Source of the DNA: Flavobacterium cerinum
Lineage (GTDB): Bacteria > Bacteroidota > Bacteroidia > Flavobacteriales > Flavobacteriaceae
Reading direction: 5' to 3'
Assembly (NCBI RefSeq): GCF_024496085.1
Contig: NZ_CP101751.1
Span: 3,968,001-4,032,000, forward strand
DNA length: 64,000 nt
Below are positions 1-8,280 of this stretch, in pieces (within the stretch, counting starts at the first letter, position 1; the number at the start of each line of letters is the position of its first letter). The position numbers were made by a program, and so were the translations under genes. The notes beneath the pieces were generated by a model. It searched no databases. It was given only the letters and a program-made list of their open reading frames with translations, and was not told the origin of the DNA.

Positions 1-306
1 TTCAGGGTCATTTGTTAATCTATAATGAGTTACGATAGCACATTCTTTTGCAAATCCTTCTGCATTTTTCTCTTCTGCCTCAAACATGCTCTTGGGAACA
101 AACAAGGGGAAATATGCATTATGATGTCCTGTCTCTTTAAACATTCTATCTAATTCGGCTTGCATTTTTTCCCAAATAGCATAACCGTATGGCTTGATAA
201 CCATACAACCTCTTACCCCTGAATTCTCTGCCAGGTCTGCTTTGACAACCAGTTCATTATACCATTTCGAATAATCCTCTGATCGTTTTGTTAAGTTCTT
301 ACTCAT
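1..306 (-). CDS. proS: Prolyl-tRNA synthetase, N-terminal part (cut by window edge)
   Basis: Proline-tRNA ligase, charging tRNA-Pro in the cytoplasm. Only the first 102 codons lie in the window; the rest runs off the left end. The protein opens [20 protein letters not shown] and continues with [19 protein letters not shown] and [17 protein letters not shown]. This is the class II core start typical of the shorter eukaryote/archaeal-type ProRS, which most Bacteroidota carry. The ATG complement at 304-306 is the natural start. The gene diverges from the lipoprotein gene at 408 across about 100 bp of AT-rich DNA that must hold both promoters. Identification rests on recognising the family's N-terminal sequence; the class II motifs 2 and 3 are outside the window. 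Confidence 0.93.
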   Translation of the reverse strand, partial: MSKNLTKRSEDYSKWYNELVVKADLAENSGVRGCMVIKPYGYAIWEKMQAELDRMFKETGHHNAYFPLFVPKSMFEAEEKNAEGFAKECAIVTHYRLTNDPE

Positions 307-369
307 TTTGATTAGTTTGGCACAAATATTGTTTTACTTATTTTAACTAAATAGTTTGGCAAAACTAAC

Positions 370-377
370 TATTTTTG
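370..377 (+). promoter_or_regulatory. Possible -7 element ahead of the lipoprotein gene
   Basis: TATTTTTG fits the Bacteroidota -7 consensus TAnnTTTG and lies 30 bp before the ATG at 408. I see no well-spaced TTTG -33 element, so this is tentative. Confidence 0.35.
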
Positions 378-407
378 TGTTGTCCAACAATAAAAATACC
401 CAGAGAT

Positions 408-1469
408 ATGAAAACTTATTACCTATCCAGCAGAAAATTATCCATTTACACAGTAATTGGATTCTTCGGACTTGTGGTCTCTTCCTGTGGTTCGTACCAA
501 AACTCGTCTTATTATGATCATGACGGTGTTTACGGTTCAGAAAGACCTAGTAGAGAATACAACAGATACAGCGAACAAAACATGGCGCAAGCCAATAACT
601 ACAAAGACTATTTCAGCGACCTTCAAAAAGATGCTAACAACGGTGTTTTTACTGATGTGGACAATTATTCTTCTCAAGGTCAGGATTCTATTTCCAATAT
701 AGCAAACCGAAATGAATATGCAGGCACGACCGGTTATGCAGGATGGGGCGACAGTTCCAGCAACATAACCGTTAATGTTTACAACAATGATCCCTGGTAC
801 TGGAACAGAGGTTACTGGAATTCCTGGTATTCTCCTTATTACGGATCCGGATGGGGATGGAACAACTACTACTATGGTGGTGGATGGGGTGTTAGTCTCG
901 GATGGGGATGGAACTCCTGGTATGGTCCTAACTGGGGATGGGGCTGGAACAACTGGTATGGTCCCGGATGGGGATGGGGCTATGGCGGCGGCTGGTACAA
1001 CGGCTATTACCGCAATAACAGAATTTATAATGCCGGACCAAGAGGCGGATCTGCCTACTATAACGGACGTTACAACAACTCTGTATACGGCTACAATTAC
1101 GGAACCCGAAACTATAACACATCCCGCAGAAACGTTGATTTCAATGCAACCCGAAATTACGGAACCGGAACAAGGGACTACAACAACTATAATAACGGAA
1201 CACGTAATTACAACAACGGAAACGGAACCCGTAATTATAACAATAACGCCACAAGAGATTACAACAACAATAATTCCGGCACAAGAAATTATAACAATAA
1301 TAACTCAGGAACCCGTAATTACAATTACAACAATTCCAATAGCGGAACCCGTAGTAACAGTAATTATTCTGCTCCAACCAGAAGTTATAACTCAGGAGGC
1401 AGTTTTGGCGGATCCCGTGGCGGCGGAAGCTTCGGCGGTGGCCGATCAGGTGGTGGTGGCCGACGTTAA
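408..1469 (+). CDS. Low-complexity Gly/Trp/Asn/Tyr-rich lipoprotein
   Basis: Function unknown. The chosen start (ATG at 408, MKTYYLSSRKLSIYTV) gives a 353-residue protein; an upstream in-frame TTG at 375 lies inside the putative promoter and is not used here. A signal peptide ends in a lipobox, VVSSCGSY, so the mature protein should be a lipid-anchored envelope protein. The centre (about residues 130-215) is a run of WGWNNWYGPGWGWG-type repeats. It is followed by many T-R-[ND]-Y-N-N-N-G units and a Gly/Ser/Arg tail ending GGGGRR. The composition suggests an extended, aromatic- and Asn-rich surface or periplasmic polymer rather than an enzyme. It lies 31 bp upstream of the OmpP1-like gene and is probably co-transcribed with it. 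Similar proteins in flavobacteria are annotated only as hypothetical. Confidence 0.85.
   Translation: MKTYYLSSRKLSIYTVIGFFGLVVSSCGSYQNSSYYDHDGVYGSERPSREYNRYSEQNMAQANNYKDYFSDLQKDANNGVFTDVDNYSSQGQDSISNIANRNEYAGTTGYAGWGDSSSNITVNVYNNDPWYWNRGYWNSWYSPYYGSGWGWNNYYYGGGWGVSLGWGWNSWYGPNWGWGWNNWYGPGWGWGYGGGWYNGYYRNNRIYNAGPRGGSAYYNGRYNNSVYGYNYGTRNYNTSRRNVDFNATRNYGTGTRDYNNYNNGTRNYNNGNGTRNYNNNATRDYNNNNSGTRNYNNNNSGTRNYNYNNSNSGTRSNSNYSAPTRSYNSGGSFGGSRGGGSFGGGRSGGGGRR
840..1000 (+). repeat. Tandem Gly-Trp/Asn-Trp-Tyr coding repeats
   Basis: Imperfect in-frame repeats of GGATGGGGATGGAAC-type units encode successive WGWN-x-WYGP motifs in the lipoprotein. Repetition is clear at both DNA and protein level, so copy-number variation between strains is plausible. 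Confidence 0.8.
1140..1350 (+). repeat. Tandem Thr-Arg-Asn-Tyr-Asn coding repeats
   Basis: About eight imperfect in-frame units encode T-R-[ND]-Y-N-[NY]-N with a variable number of Asn codons (AAC/AAT) and Ser-Gly linkers. The Asn runs are a slippage-prone part of the lipoprotein gene. Confidence 0.75.
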
Positions 1470-1500
1470 TCAATTCTGTTAAGTTATAAAAGAGACTCTC

Positions 1501-3021
1501 ATGAAAAAATATATATTTTCCGCTATTGCTGCCATGTCGGCAGCATTAGCTTCCGGACAGGAGTTAGCTCCTTCAGACGGATTACGCTATGCAATGGACA
1601 ATTTAAACGGTACGGCACGTTTTCGCTCAATGAGCGGTGCTTTCGGAGCTGTTGGCGGTGACTTATCCGCTATACATGTGAATCCGGCCGGTGGTGCTAT
1701 TTTCAACTACAACACTGCTTCTGCGACATTAAGCTTATCCAACACTAAAAATAATTCCCGTTATTTCGGAACTACTACTAACGATCGGGATACTTCATTT
1801 GATTTAAACCAGGCCGGTGGTATCTTTGTTTTCCACAATCAGGACCAAAGTAGCGGTTGGACGAAATTTACTTTTGGTATCGCTTATGACAATGCTAATA
1901 ATTTTGACAACAGTCTTAATTACAGAGGTACCGGAAGACGTTCAATTGATCAATTTTTCTTAAATCAGGCCAATGGGTTACCTGTAGGCGTTATCGACAA
2001 CAATTATCGATATGATGAACTTGGATTTCAGGATCAACAAGCGTATTTAGCTTACCAGACCTATCTAATCGACACCAGTACTTATCCGTTTGACCCGAAC
2101 AATCCGAACTATGTTTCCAATGTTCCGCAAACCGGAAGTTATGCGCATCAGAATTATATCTCCACAAACGGCTACAACGGAAAACTGGCTTTTAACTTTG
2201 CCAGCAGCTACAAAGACCGCCTTTACATAGGACTTAATCTTAATGCCCATTTTACTGATTACACTAAAAATTCAACGGTTTATGAGTCTAACAACGGCCC
2301 GTTAAATACCAATCCGAACTATGCTACCGTTCATCAAATTCAGTTTAATAACGACACACATACTTACGGAAGCGGATTTTCCTTCAACATCGGAGCCATT
2401 GCTAAAATTACTGACGAATTACGTTTAGGTGCATCCTATGAATCACCGACATGGTATCGTTTGACAGATGAATTAGCACAAAGTCTTTACACCACCTACA
2501 CACCCGGAGGAGGCACTACAAGACAACAGGCTTCTTTAAATCCGAATCTGGTTAATGTATATCCGACTTATACTTTACAAACACCGGGTAAATTTACAGG
2601 AAGCTTAGCTTATGTTTTTGCTAAAACCGGCTTAATCAGTTTTGATTACGGTGTTAAAGACTATAGCAATATCAAATTTAAACCGAACAATAATTACAAT
2701 AATTCTTTGAACGACATTTACTCCAATACCTTAACCAGCGCACAGGAATTCAGAGTTGGTGCAGAATACAAAATCAAACAGGTTAGTCTTCGCGGCGGTT
2801 ACCGTTTTGAAGAAAGCCCGTATAAAGATGAGAAAGTTATAGGTGATTTAAAAGGCTATTCAGCCGGTATCGGATATAACTTCGGAAACGCCCGATTGGA
2901 CTTTGCTTATTCTTTTTCCGAAAGAGAGATGGATGTTCCTTTATTATCAAGCATGACCGATTCAGCGCGAGTTAACAGTAAGGCAAATGCTTTCACTCTT
3001 ACCTATACCGTAGGATTCTAA
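1501..3021 (+). CDS. OmpP1/FadL/TodX-family outer-membrane transporter
   Basis: Predicted outer-membrane beta barrel related to the FadL family of hydrophobic-compound channels; the substrate is not known. The 506-residue protein starts with a signal peptide (MKKYIFSAIAAMSAALASGQ). It then has the family's N-terminal hatch-like segment: GLRYAMDNLNGTARFRSMSG, then GAVGGDLSAIHVNPAGGA, with the conserved NPAG motif. The remainder alternates aromatic-rich beta strands and ends in a barrel signature (NAFTLTYTVGF) with C-terminal Phe. It starts 31 bp after the lipoprotein gene and is followed by a strong terminator at 3038-3073, so the two probably form one transcript. Family assignment is secure; transport of fatty acids or aromatics is only inferred from relatives. 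Confidence 0.9.
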   Translation: MKKYIFSAIAAMSAALASGQELAPSDGLRYAMDNLNGTARFRSMSGAFGAVGGDLSAIHVNPAGGAIFNYNTASATLSLSNTKNNSRYFGTTTNDRDTSFDLNQAGGIFVFHNQDQSSGWTKFTFGIAYDNANNFDNSLNYRGTGRRSIDQFFLNQANGLPVGVIDNNYRYDELGFQDQQAYLAYQTYLIDTSTYPFDPNNPNYVSNVPQTGSYAHQNYISTNGYNGKLAFNFASSYKDRLYIGLNLNAHFTDYTKNSTVYESNNGPLNTNPNYATVHQIQFNNDTHTYGSGFSFNIGAIAKITDELRLGASYESPTWYRLTDELAQSLYTTYTPGGGTTRQQASLNPNLVNVYPTYTLQTPGKFTGSLAYVFAKTGLISFDYGVKDYSNIKFKPNNNYNNSLNDIYSNTLTSAQEFRVGAEYKIKQVSLRGGYRFEESPYKDEKVIGDLKGYSAGIGYNFGNARLDFAYSFSEREMDVPLLSSMTDSARVNSKANAFTLTYTVGF

Positions 3022-3037
3022 AACATCAACACCCGAT

Positions 3038-3073
3038 AAAAAAGGCTGTTTCCGATAAGAAGCAGCCTTTTTC
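3038..3073 (+). terminator. Rho-independent terminator after the OmpP1-like gene
   Basis: Stem AAGGCTG / CAGCCTT with a 14-nt loop, flanked by an A run and followed by TTTTTCTTTTC. Confidence 0.85.
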
Positions 3074-3225
3074 TTTTCGTTCTTGGGTATCGAATTACAA
3101 ACAAAAAACAGTAAACTGCAATACAACTCTCAACTATTTACATCTTATTATCATTTCAATTATTACGATATCAACTAAAAATCATAATTTTCAGCAAACG
3201 ATAGTGATGCTAATTATAAAAAACG

Positions 3226-3233
3226 TAATTTTG
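3226..3233 (+). promoter_or_regulatory. Possible -7 element for rimO
   Basis: TAATTTTG matches TAnnTTTG and ends 20 bp before the rimO ATG. No convincing -33 box was seen. Confidence 0.4.
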
Positions 3234-3253
3234 CACTCCAATTTTTCAATTCT

Positions 3254-4573
3254 ATGAGAACCAAGACTTTAAAGAAAAACAAAATCAATGTCATCACTTT
3301 AGGTTGTTCTAAAAATGTTTACGATAGCGAAGTCCTGATGGGACAATTAAAAGCCAGCGGGAAAGAAGTACAACATGAAGCACCAAAAAATGACGAGGGT
3401 AACATTATTGTAATCAACACTTGCGGATTTATCAATAATGCCAAAGAAGAATCAATTAATACGATTCTGGAATATGTTGACAAAAAAGAACAAGGTATCG
3501 TAGATAAGGTTTTTGTAACCGGATGTTTGTCTGAACGCTACCGTCCGGATCTGGAAAAAGAAATTCCGGATGTAGACCGTTATTTCGGAACGACAGAATT
3601 ACCATTGCTTTTAAAAGCTTTAGGTGCCGATTACAAACATGAACTTTTAGGAGAACGTTTAACCACAACTCCTAAGAATTTTGCGTATTTAAAAATTGCT
3701 GAAGGTTGTGATCGTCCGTGTAGTTTTTGTGCGATTCCATTAATGAGAGGAAAACACATCTCACAACCTATAGAAAAACTGGTTAAAGAAGCCGAAGGTT
3801 TGGCGGCAAAAGGCGTTAAAGAATTGATTTTAATTGCTCAGGATCTTACTTATTACGGACTTGACCTATACAAAAAAAGAAATTTAGCCGAATTACTGGA
3901 AAATCTGGTAAAAGTGGAAGGTATCGAATGGATTCGTTTACACTATGCTTTCCCTTCCGGATTCCCTATGGATGTATTGGATTTAATGAAGCGTGAGCCG
4001 AAAATCTGTAACTATATTGATATTCCGTTACAACATATTTCCGATAATATTTTAAAATCGATGCGTCGTGGTACAACATATGAAAAAACGACACGTCTGT
4101 TAAAAGATTTCCGTGAAGCGGTTCCGGGTATGGCTATCCGAACTACACTAATTGTAGGATATCCGGGTGAAACTGAAGAAGATTTCCAAATCCTGAAAAA
4201 CTGGGTTGAGGAAATGCGTTTTGAACGTTTGGGTTGTTTTGCGTATTCGCATGAAGAAAACACACATGCCTATACTTTAGAAGATAATGTTCCGGAAGAA
4301 GTAAAACAACAACGTGCAGCTGAAATTATGGATATTCAGGCTCAAATTTCATGGGATCTGAACCAGGAAAAGATCGGACAGACTTTCCGTTGTATTATTG
4401 ATCGTAAAGAAGGTGGTTATTTTATCGGACGTACCGAATTTGACAGCCCGGATGTAGACAATGAAGTTTTAATTGATGCTACGCAATACTACTTAAAAAC
4501 CGGTGATTTTGCCACAATTAAAATTATTGATGCTACTGAATTTGACTTATACGGAGAACCGGTACAAGCATAA
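3254..4573 (+). CDS. rimO: Ribosomal protein uS12 methylthiotransferase RimO
   Basis: Radical SAM enzyme that adds a methylthio group to the conserved Asp of ribosomal protein S12. The 439-residue protein shows all three domains of the family. The N-terminal UPF0004 domain has cluster cysteines in LGCSKNVYDSE, INTCGFI and VTGCLSERY. The radical SAM core carries C152-x3-C156-x2-C159 (CDRPCSFC), followed by PLMRGKH. The C terminus is TRAM-like. LGCSKN, rather than the LGCKLN found in MtaB here, and the S12-enzyme type PLMRGKH argue for RimO over MiaB/MtaB. It has its own promoter region after the upstream terminator and ends in a bidirectional terminator, so it is probably monocistronic. Confidence 0.96.
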   Translation: MRTKTLKKNKINVITLGCSKNVYDSEVLMGQLKASGKEVQHEAPKNDEGNIIVINTCGFINNAKEESINTILEYVDKKEQGIVDKVFVTGCLSERYRPDLEKEIPDVDRYFGTTELPLLLKALGADYKHELLGERLTTTPKNFAYLKIAEGCDRPCSFCAIPLMRGKHISQPIEKLVKEAEGLAAKGVKELILIAQDLTYYGLDLYKKRNLAELLENLVKVEGIEWIRLHYAFPSGFPMDVLDLMKREPKICNYIDIPLQHISDNILKSMRRGTTYEKTTRLLKDFREAVPGMAIRTTLIVGYPGETEEDFQILKNWVEEMRFERLGCFAYSHEENTHAYTLEDNVPEEVKQQRAAEIMDIQAQISWDLNQEKIGQTFRCIIDRKEGGYFIGRTEFDSPDVDNEVLIDATQYYLKTGDFATIKIIDATEFDLYGEPVQA

Positions 4574-4580
4574 AAATTAA

Positions 4581-4624
4581 AAAAAAGACCTGACAGATTT
4601 TCAAAACGTGTCAGGTCTTTTTTT
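4581..4624. terminator. Bidirectional terminator between rimO and the FG-GAP gene
   Basis: Arms AGACCTGACA and TGTCAGGTCT with A and T runs on the two sides serve both convergent genes. The stop codon of the minus-strand gene begins inside the T run. The hairpin is a diverged copy of the palindrome at 23213-23240. Confidence 0.85.
4588..4616. repeat. Diverged copy of a 28-bp palindromic repeat
   Basis: ACCTGACAG...TTTT-C-AAAA...TGTCAGGT matches the perfect palindrome at 23213-23240 except at the inner arm bases and for one inserted C at the centre. Confidence 0.6.
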
Positions 4625-6086
4625 ATTGCTTCACTATTTTACTCCAGCTTTTATTTCCTTCTGCTGTTGTTACCGAAACCAGATAGACACCGCTTGATAA
4701 ACGACTACAATCCAATGTAGCCATAGTAGTATTTGTTTTTTCTGTTCCAATCAAAACACCGCTAAGCGTATACATTTCAATGGTGTTAATTGTTTGATTC
4801 GGCACCGTCATATAAAGCATATTGGTAACCGGATTCGGATAAACAGACAAAGCTTTCTTATCGTGTTCCTCTACACCTAAAACCTGATTATTTCGATATA
4901 ATTTAGCCACTGCCGTCGTTCCCGTGCCGATACCTGTAATCAAAACATCCTGATCACCGTCATTATCCACGTCAGCAAATACAATATTTCCGGTAGAATG
5001 AGAAGTAAACGGCATATCCGGTATTCTTATAAAACCTCCCGTTCCGTCATTCAGGTATAAATTTGCTTCCTGTATATTATTTCCCTGAATTGTTTCCGAA
5101 TATTTACGTCCCATGGAAAGAATATCCTGAAAACCGTCATTATTTACATCCGCAAAAGCGATCGCCAGATAATCCCCTATTCCAATAAAAGGCATTCCGG
5201 TTGCCATCGTAAAATTAGCATTCCCATCATTATAATACAATTCCATACGAAATCCGATTGCCGGATTACCACCGCTTGTTTGTATACTTCCGGCTACTAA
5301 CAAATCCTGATCTCCATCATTATCAACATCGGCTACTGCTACTTTCCCTAAAATCGCCGTTATATTCGGCATGGGATGATGTGTAAAAACACCACCTCCC
5401 TGATTTAGAAAAATACGAACATTAACACCCGTTGCAGTTAATGATGTTTTTGACGATGTAACAATATCCTTCCGGCCATCACCGTTTAAATCGGCTACAA
5501 CTACAGAAGCCAGATACATCCCATACGATTCCAATCCGCTCTGAAGATTACGTGTGAACACACCGGTTCCGTCATTAACGTATAATGCCATTGCAAAATT
5601 ATTACTGCTGTACATACCGGTTACCAGAATATCCATATCGCCGTCATTATCAAAATCGGCCATATTTAAATCGCCATTCATTGTTCCGAGAAAATTTGAA
5701 TTCGGTGACAAGCTATAGTTTCCTGTTCCGTCATTTAGATATAACTTTGTTTCAGGAGCACCGGAACTTCCGCCCACAATCAAATCCGGAAATCCATCCC
5801 CGTTAACATCTCCGAAAGCAGCTCCTCCTTCACGTCTTTTTATAAAAGTCTCACCGTCAAAAAGTGTAAAATTGCCCGTTCCGTCATTTTTATACAAACG
5901 GCTACTCGCTGCATTCGGACTCCCGCCCATTGCAAATAAGTCCAGATCGCCATCGCCGTCAACATCTGCAAATTTACAGGTACTGTATTGAACCGGAATA
6001 ATCCCGGAATTCGGGACTAGTGTAAAATTTTGAGTAAAGGCACTCAAAGAACCTAATAGAGTAAAAGTAAGTAGTGTTTTTTTCAT
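4623..6086 (-). CDS. FG-GAP/VCBS-repeat secreted protein with T9SS type A sorting domain
   Basis: Predicted cell-surface or secreted protein exported by the type IX system; ligand or activity unknown. The 487 residues start with a signal peptide (MKKTLLTFTLLGSLSAFTQ). They then carry seven FG-GAP-like blades, each with a calcium-loop signature: ADVDGDGDLDLF, GDVNGDGFPDLI, ADFDNDGDMDIL, ADLNGDGRKDIV, ADVDNDGDQDLL, ADVNNDGFQDIL, ADVDNDGDQDVL. Seven blades suit a closed seven-bladed propeller. The C terminus (about residues 410-487) is a type A sorting domain: LSVYPNPVTNMLYMTV, then LSSGVYLVSV, ending in a basic KIVKQ tail. It stands alone, with about 350 bp of intergenic DNA upstream and a shared terminator with rimO downstream. 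Confidence 0.92.
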   Translation of the reverse strand: MKKTLLTFTLLGSLSAFTQNFTLVPNSGIIPVQYSTCKFADVDGDGDLDLFAMGGSPNAASSRLYKNDGTGNFTLFDGETFIKRREGGAAFGDVNGDGFPDLIVGGSSGAPETKLYLNDGTGNYSLSPNSNFLGTMNGDLNMADFDNDGDMDILVTGMYSSNNFAMALYVNDGTGVFTRNLQSGLESYGMYLASVVVADLNGDGRKDIVTSSKTSLTATGVNVRIFLNQGGGVFTHHPMPNITAILGKVAVADVDNDGDQDLLVAGSIQTSGGNPAIGFRMELYYNDGNANFTMATGMPFIGIGDYLAIAFADVNNDGFQDILSMGRKYSETIQGNNIQEANLYLNDGTGGFIRIPDMPFTSHSTGNIVFADVDNDGDQDVLITGIGTGTTAVAKLYRNNQVLGVEEHDKKALSVYPNPVTNMLYMTVPNQTINTIEMYTLSGVLIGTEKTNTTMATLDCSRLSSGVYLVSVTTAEGNKSWSKIVKQ

Positions 6087-6437
6087 ATATAGTTTTGGTT
6101 AGTAATTGCTACTTTAAAGCTAAGAGCCATCCAGAACCGGTATTTTGCTTCTAAAAAGTACTTTCATTTACACCACCAACCGTAACAAAATTTAAAAACA
6201 ACGAGGCCCCTGCTTTCAAATGTAAATAAAAATCATTTCAAACCATTTATATTCATTATTTTAACAACAAAACCACTATCATTATAACAATAAAAGTCAT
6301 TTTACAAACAAATACACAAAAAACGTTATTTTTTTTCACTGCTAAGAGACAAAATAAAAAGATTGCATTGCACCCATAAAAAAAACCGCCCCAGGAATCC
6401 TGAGGCGGTTTTCGCATTTCAATCTAATAATTATGAA
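6087..6437. other. 351-bp AT-rich intergenic region
   Basis: No plausible gene is seen here. It holds the upstream region of the FG-GAP gene (minus), with a possible -7 element on the minus strand (TACATTTG, plus coordinates 6217-6224), and near its right end the terminator of the DUF1573 gene (6382-6412). The open frame reading through part of it on the plus strand is antisense to the DUF1573 gene and was discarded. Confidence 0.6.
6382..6412 (-). terminator. Terminator of the DUF1573 gene
   Basis: Stem ACCGCC/GGCGGT extended by CAGG/CCTG around a 3-nt loop. On the minus strand it is followed by an eight-T run. Confidence 0.88.
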
Positions 6438-6848
6438 CTAAATAACTGTTCCTTTGAATACAAGCACTTTCGGAGCTTCTTCTGCATTAGTTGTTACGGT
6501 TACCGTTTTGGTAAACACGCCTTTTGCAGCAGCATTGAAAGTTGCGGTGATTTTCGCATTTCCGTTTGGTGCGATCGGGGTTTTAGTATAATCTGTAGCA
6601 GTACATCCGCAAGATGCTTTAACATTAGTGATGATCACTGCTGTTTTACCCGTATTTTTAAATTCGAAATCGATTTTTGCCGGTTTTCCTTGTGGAATTT
6701 CTCCTAAATCGATAGTTTCACTTTTCCATTGAATCGGTGATGTTGCGTTTGTATTAACAACTACCGTTTCATTTGTTTTTACAGGATTTCCTGTGAATGA
6801 CATTAATCCTAATGCTAATGCTAAAACTGAAAGTTTGATCATTTTCAT
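6438..6848 (-). CDS. DUF1573 domain exported protein
   Basis: Function unknown; the family is an Ig-like (ASH/MSP-type) fold widespread in Bacteroidota. The 136-residue protein has a signal peptide (MKMIKLSVLALALGLMSFTG) followed by one DUF1573 domain. Its hallmarks are IDLGEIPQGKPAKIDFEF, NTGKTAVIITNVKASCGC and the final VLVFKGTVI. The CGC motif after NVKAS is the family's most conserved feature and could bind a metal or form a disulfide, which is not established. It is monocistronic, diverges from the histidine kinase gene at 7021, and has its own terminator. Start at the ATG at 6848; a second Met two codons later is also possible. Confidence 0.9.
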   Translation of the reverse strand: MKMIKLSVLALALGLMSFTGNPVKTNETVVVNTNATSPIQWKSETIDLGEIPQGKPAKIDFEFKNTGKTAVIITNVKASCGCTATDYTKTPIAPNGNAKITATFNAAAKGVFTKTVTVTTNAEEAPKVLVFKGTVI

Positions 6849-6898
6849 AATTTCGTAGTTTATATTATTATTTTTTTGTTGGTTCTTGTTGTACAGTC

Positions 6899-6906
6899 CA
6901 AAAGTA
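6899..6906 (-). promoter_or_regulatory. Possible -7 element for the DUF1573 gene
   Basis: TACTTTTG on the minus strand fits TAnnTTTG and lies 50 bp upstream of the start codon. No well-spaced TTG was seen. Confidence 0.4.
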
Positions 6907-7020
6907 TTCCAGACGTTTCAAGATCGATGTTAACCGTTTTTAAAAGTTTGTTAATGACTTGTTAACAGTGCAAAAAAAGCTTTTTTTTCAGTAATATTAC
7001 AGTAATCAACAGTATTAATT

Positions 7021-8280
7021 TTGAAGATCAACCGACTCAACAGTATCATTATTCTGGGCCTGATTGCCATTGTGGGCATTATTATCGCACAATTACTCTG
7101 GACCAAAGAGGCCTTTAACCTGGAAGAGAAGAAATTCACCCAGAAAGTTCATATTGCTTTACTGGAAGTAGCTAAAAAACTATACGAAGGTAAAAACCAC
7201 GAACTTCCCGCTAATAGTCCGATTAACAAAGTTTCGAATGACTACTATATTGTAAATGTTGATAATGATTTTGAACCGGAAATTCTTGAATACTATCTAA
7301 AAACAGTCTTTAAAAAGTTTAATATCACTACCGATTTCGAATACGCCATGTACAATTGCGAAAGTGATGAGATGGTGTACGGAAATTATGTTGCTATCAG
7401 CGATACTTCTAAAAAAGAGAATTCGGTGTATTTCCCGAAACATAAAAATCTGGTCTATTATTTTGCAGTTCGTTTTCCAAATGAAACGTCTTACCTCTTT
7501 AGTTCGTTAAAGTTCTGGTTTATGCTTTCATTTGCCTTGGTTGTTATCCTTATTGTCTATGTATATTCCATTTTTACGTTATTACAACAAAAGAAATATT
7601 CGGAATTACAACGTGATTTTATCAACAATATGACGCATGAGTTTAAAACACCACTATCTTCTATTCTGATTGCTTCTAACTATCTCAGTAAACAGGAACC
7701 GATTCGAAATGATCCGAAGCTCGACAAATATGCTTCCATTATTATTGACCAGAGTAAAAAACTCAACCATCATATTGAAAAGATTCTGAATATTGCTAAA
7801 TCGGATGATACACCGCTAAAACTGCAAAAAAAAGAGATTTTACTCAATGCGGTATTACAGGATGTTACCGAAAACATTCAGCTTCGTTATCCGGAAGTAC
7901 GTATTAACGTCGAAAATCCGGATAAATCGCTTCAGATTTACGGGGACGAATTTCATTTTACAAATATTGTTTACAATTTGATTGACAATGCGGTTAAATA
8001 TTGTAATACAACGCCTGAAATCCAGGTTAAGGTTACTAAAGAACCCGGACGTGTACGATTGATGTTTACTGATAACGGGATTGGTATTTCACAAAAAAAT
8101 ATTTCCTTTATATTTGACAAGTTCTATCGGATTCCGGGTAAAAAAAGTAATGAGGTAAACGGTTTCGGATTGGGACTGTATTATGTAAATAAGATTTGCA
8201 AACTGCATAACTGGAAAATATCCACCAAGAGTCACCTGGAAAAAGGAACAACCATAACGCTATTAATACCCGAAAAATAA
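7021..8280 (+). CDS. Sensor histidine kinase
   Basis: Membrane sensor kinase of a two-component system; the signal is unknown. The 419 residues comprise TM1 (about 8-27), a periplasmic domain of about 140 residues without a recognised fold, TM2 (about 167-190), and a HisKA helix with phospho-acceptor H206 in NNMTHEFKTPLSS. A HATPase_c domain follows, with N box (NLIDNAVKYC), G1 (DNGIGI), F box and G2 (GFGLGLYYV). Translation appears to begin at TTG 7021: no ATG or GTG lies between it and TM1, and the next possible start would cut the membrane helix. A promoter-like TAATTTTG (7016-7023) overlaps this codon, so the true promoter should be further upstream. Its stop overlaps the start of the response regulator (TAATG). 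Confidence 0.93.
   Translation: MKINRLNSIIILGLIAIVGIIIAQLLWTKEAFNLEEKKFTQKVHIALLEVAKKLYEGKNHELPANSPINKVSNDYYIVNVDNDFEPEILEYYLKTVFKKFNITTDFEYAMYNCESDEMVYGNYVAISDTSKKENSVYFPKHKNLVYYFAVRFPNETSYLFSSLKFWFMLSFALVVILIVYVYSIFTLLQQKKYSELQRDFINNMTHEFKTPLSSILIASNYLSKQEPIRNDPKLDKYASIIIDQSKKLNHHIEKILNIAKSDDTPLKLQKKEILLNAVLQDVTENIQLRYPEVRINVENPDKSLQIYGDEFHFTNIVYNLIDNAVKYCNTTPEIQVKVTKEPGRVRLMFTDNGIGISQKNISFIFDKFYRIPGKKSNEVNGFGLGLYYVNKICKLHNWKISTKSHLEKGTTITLLIPEK

Noticed and set aside
775..1482. Long open frame (+) overlapping the Gly/Trp-rich lipoprotein gene
   Set aside because: It arises from the repetitive composition read in another frame, has no signal or domain, and would overlap a better gene completely. 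The antisense frames over the same repeats have the same cause.
6363..6707. 114-residue open frame on the plus strand
   Set aside because: It is antisense to the DUF1573 gene, runs through its terminator and shows no protein-like pattern.
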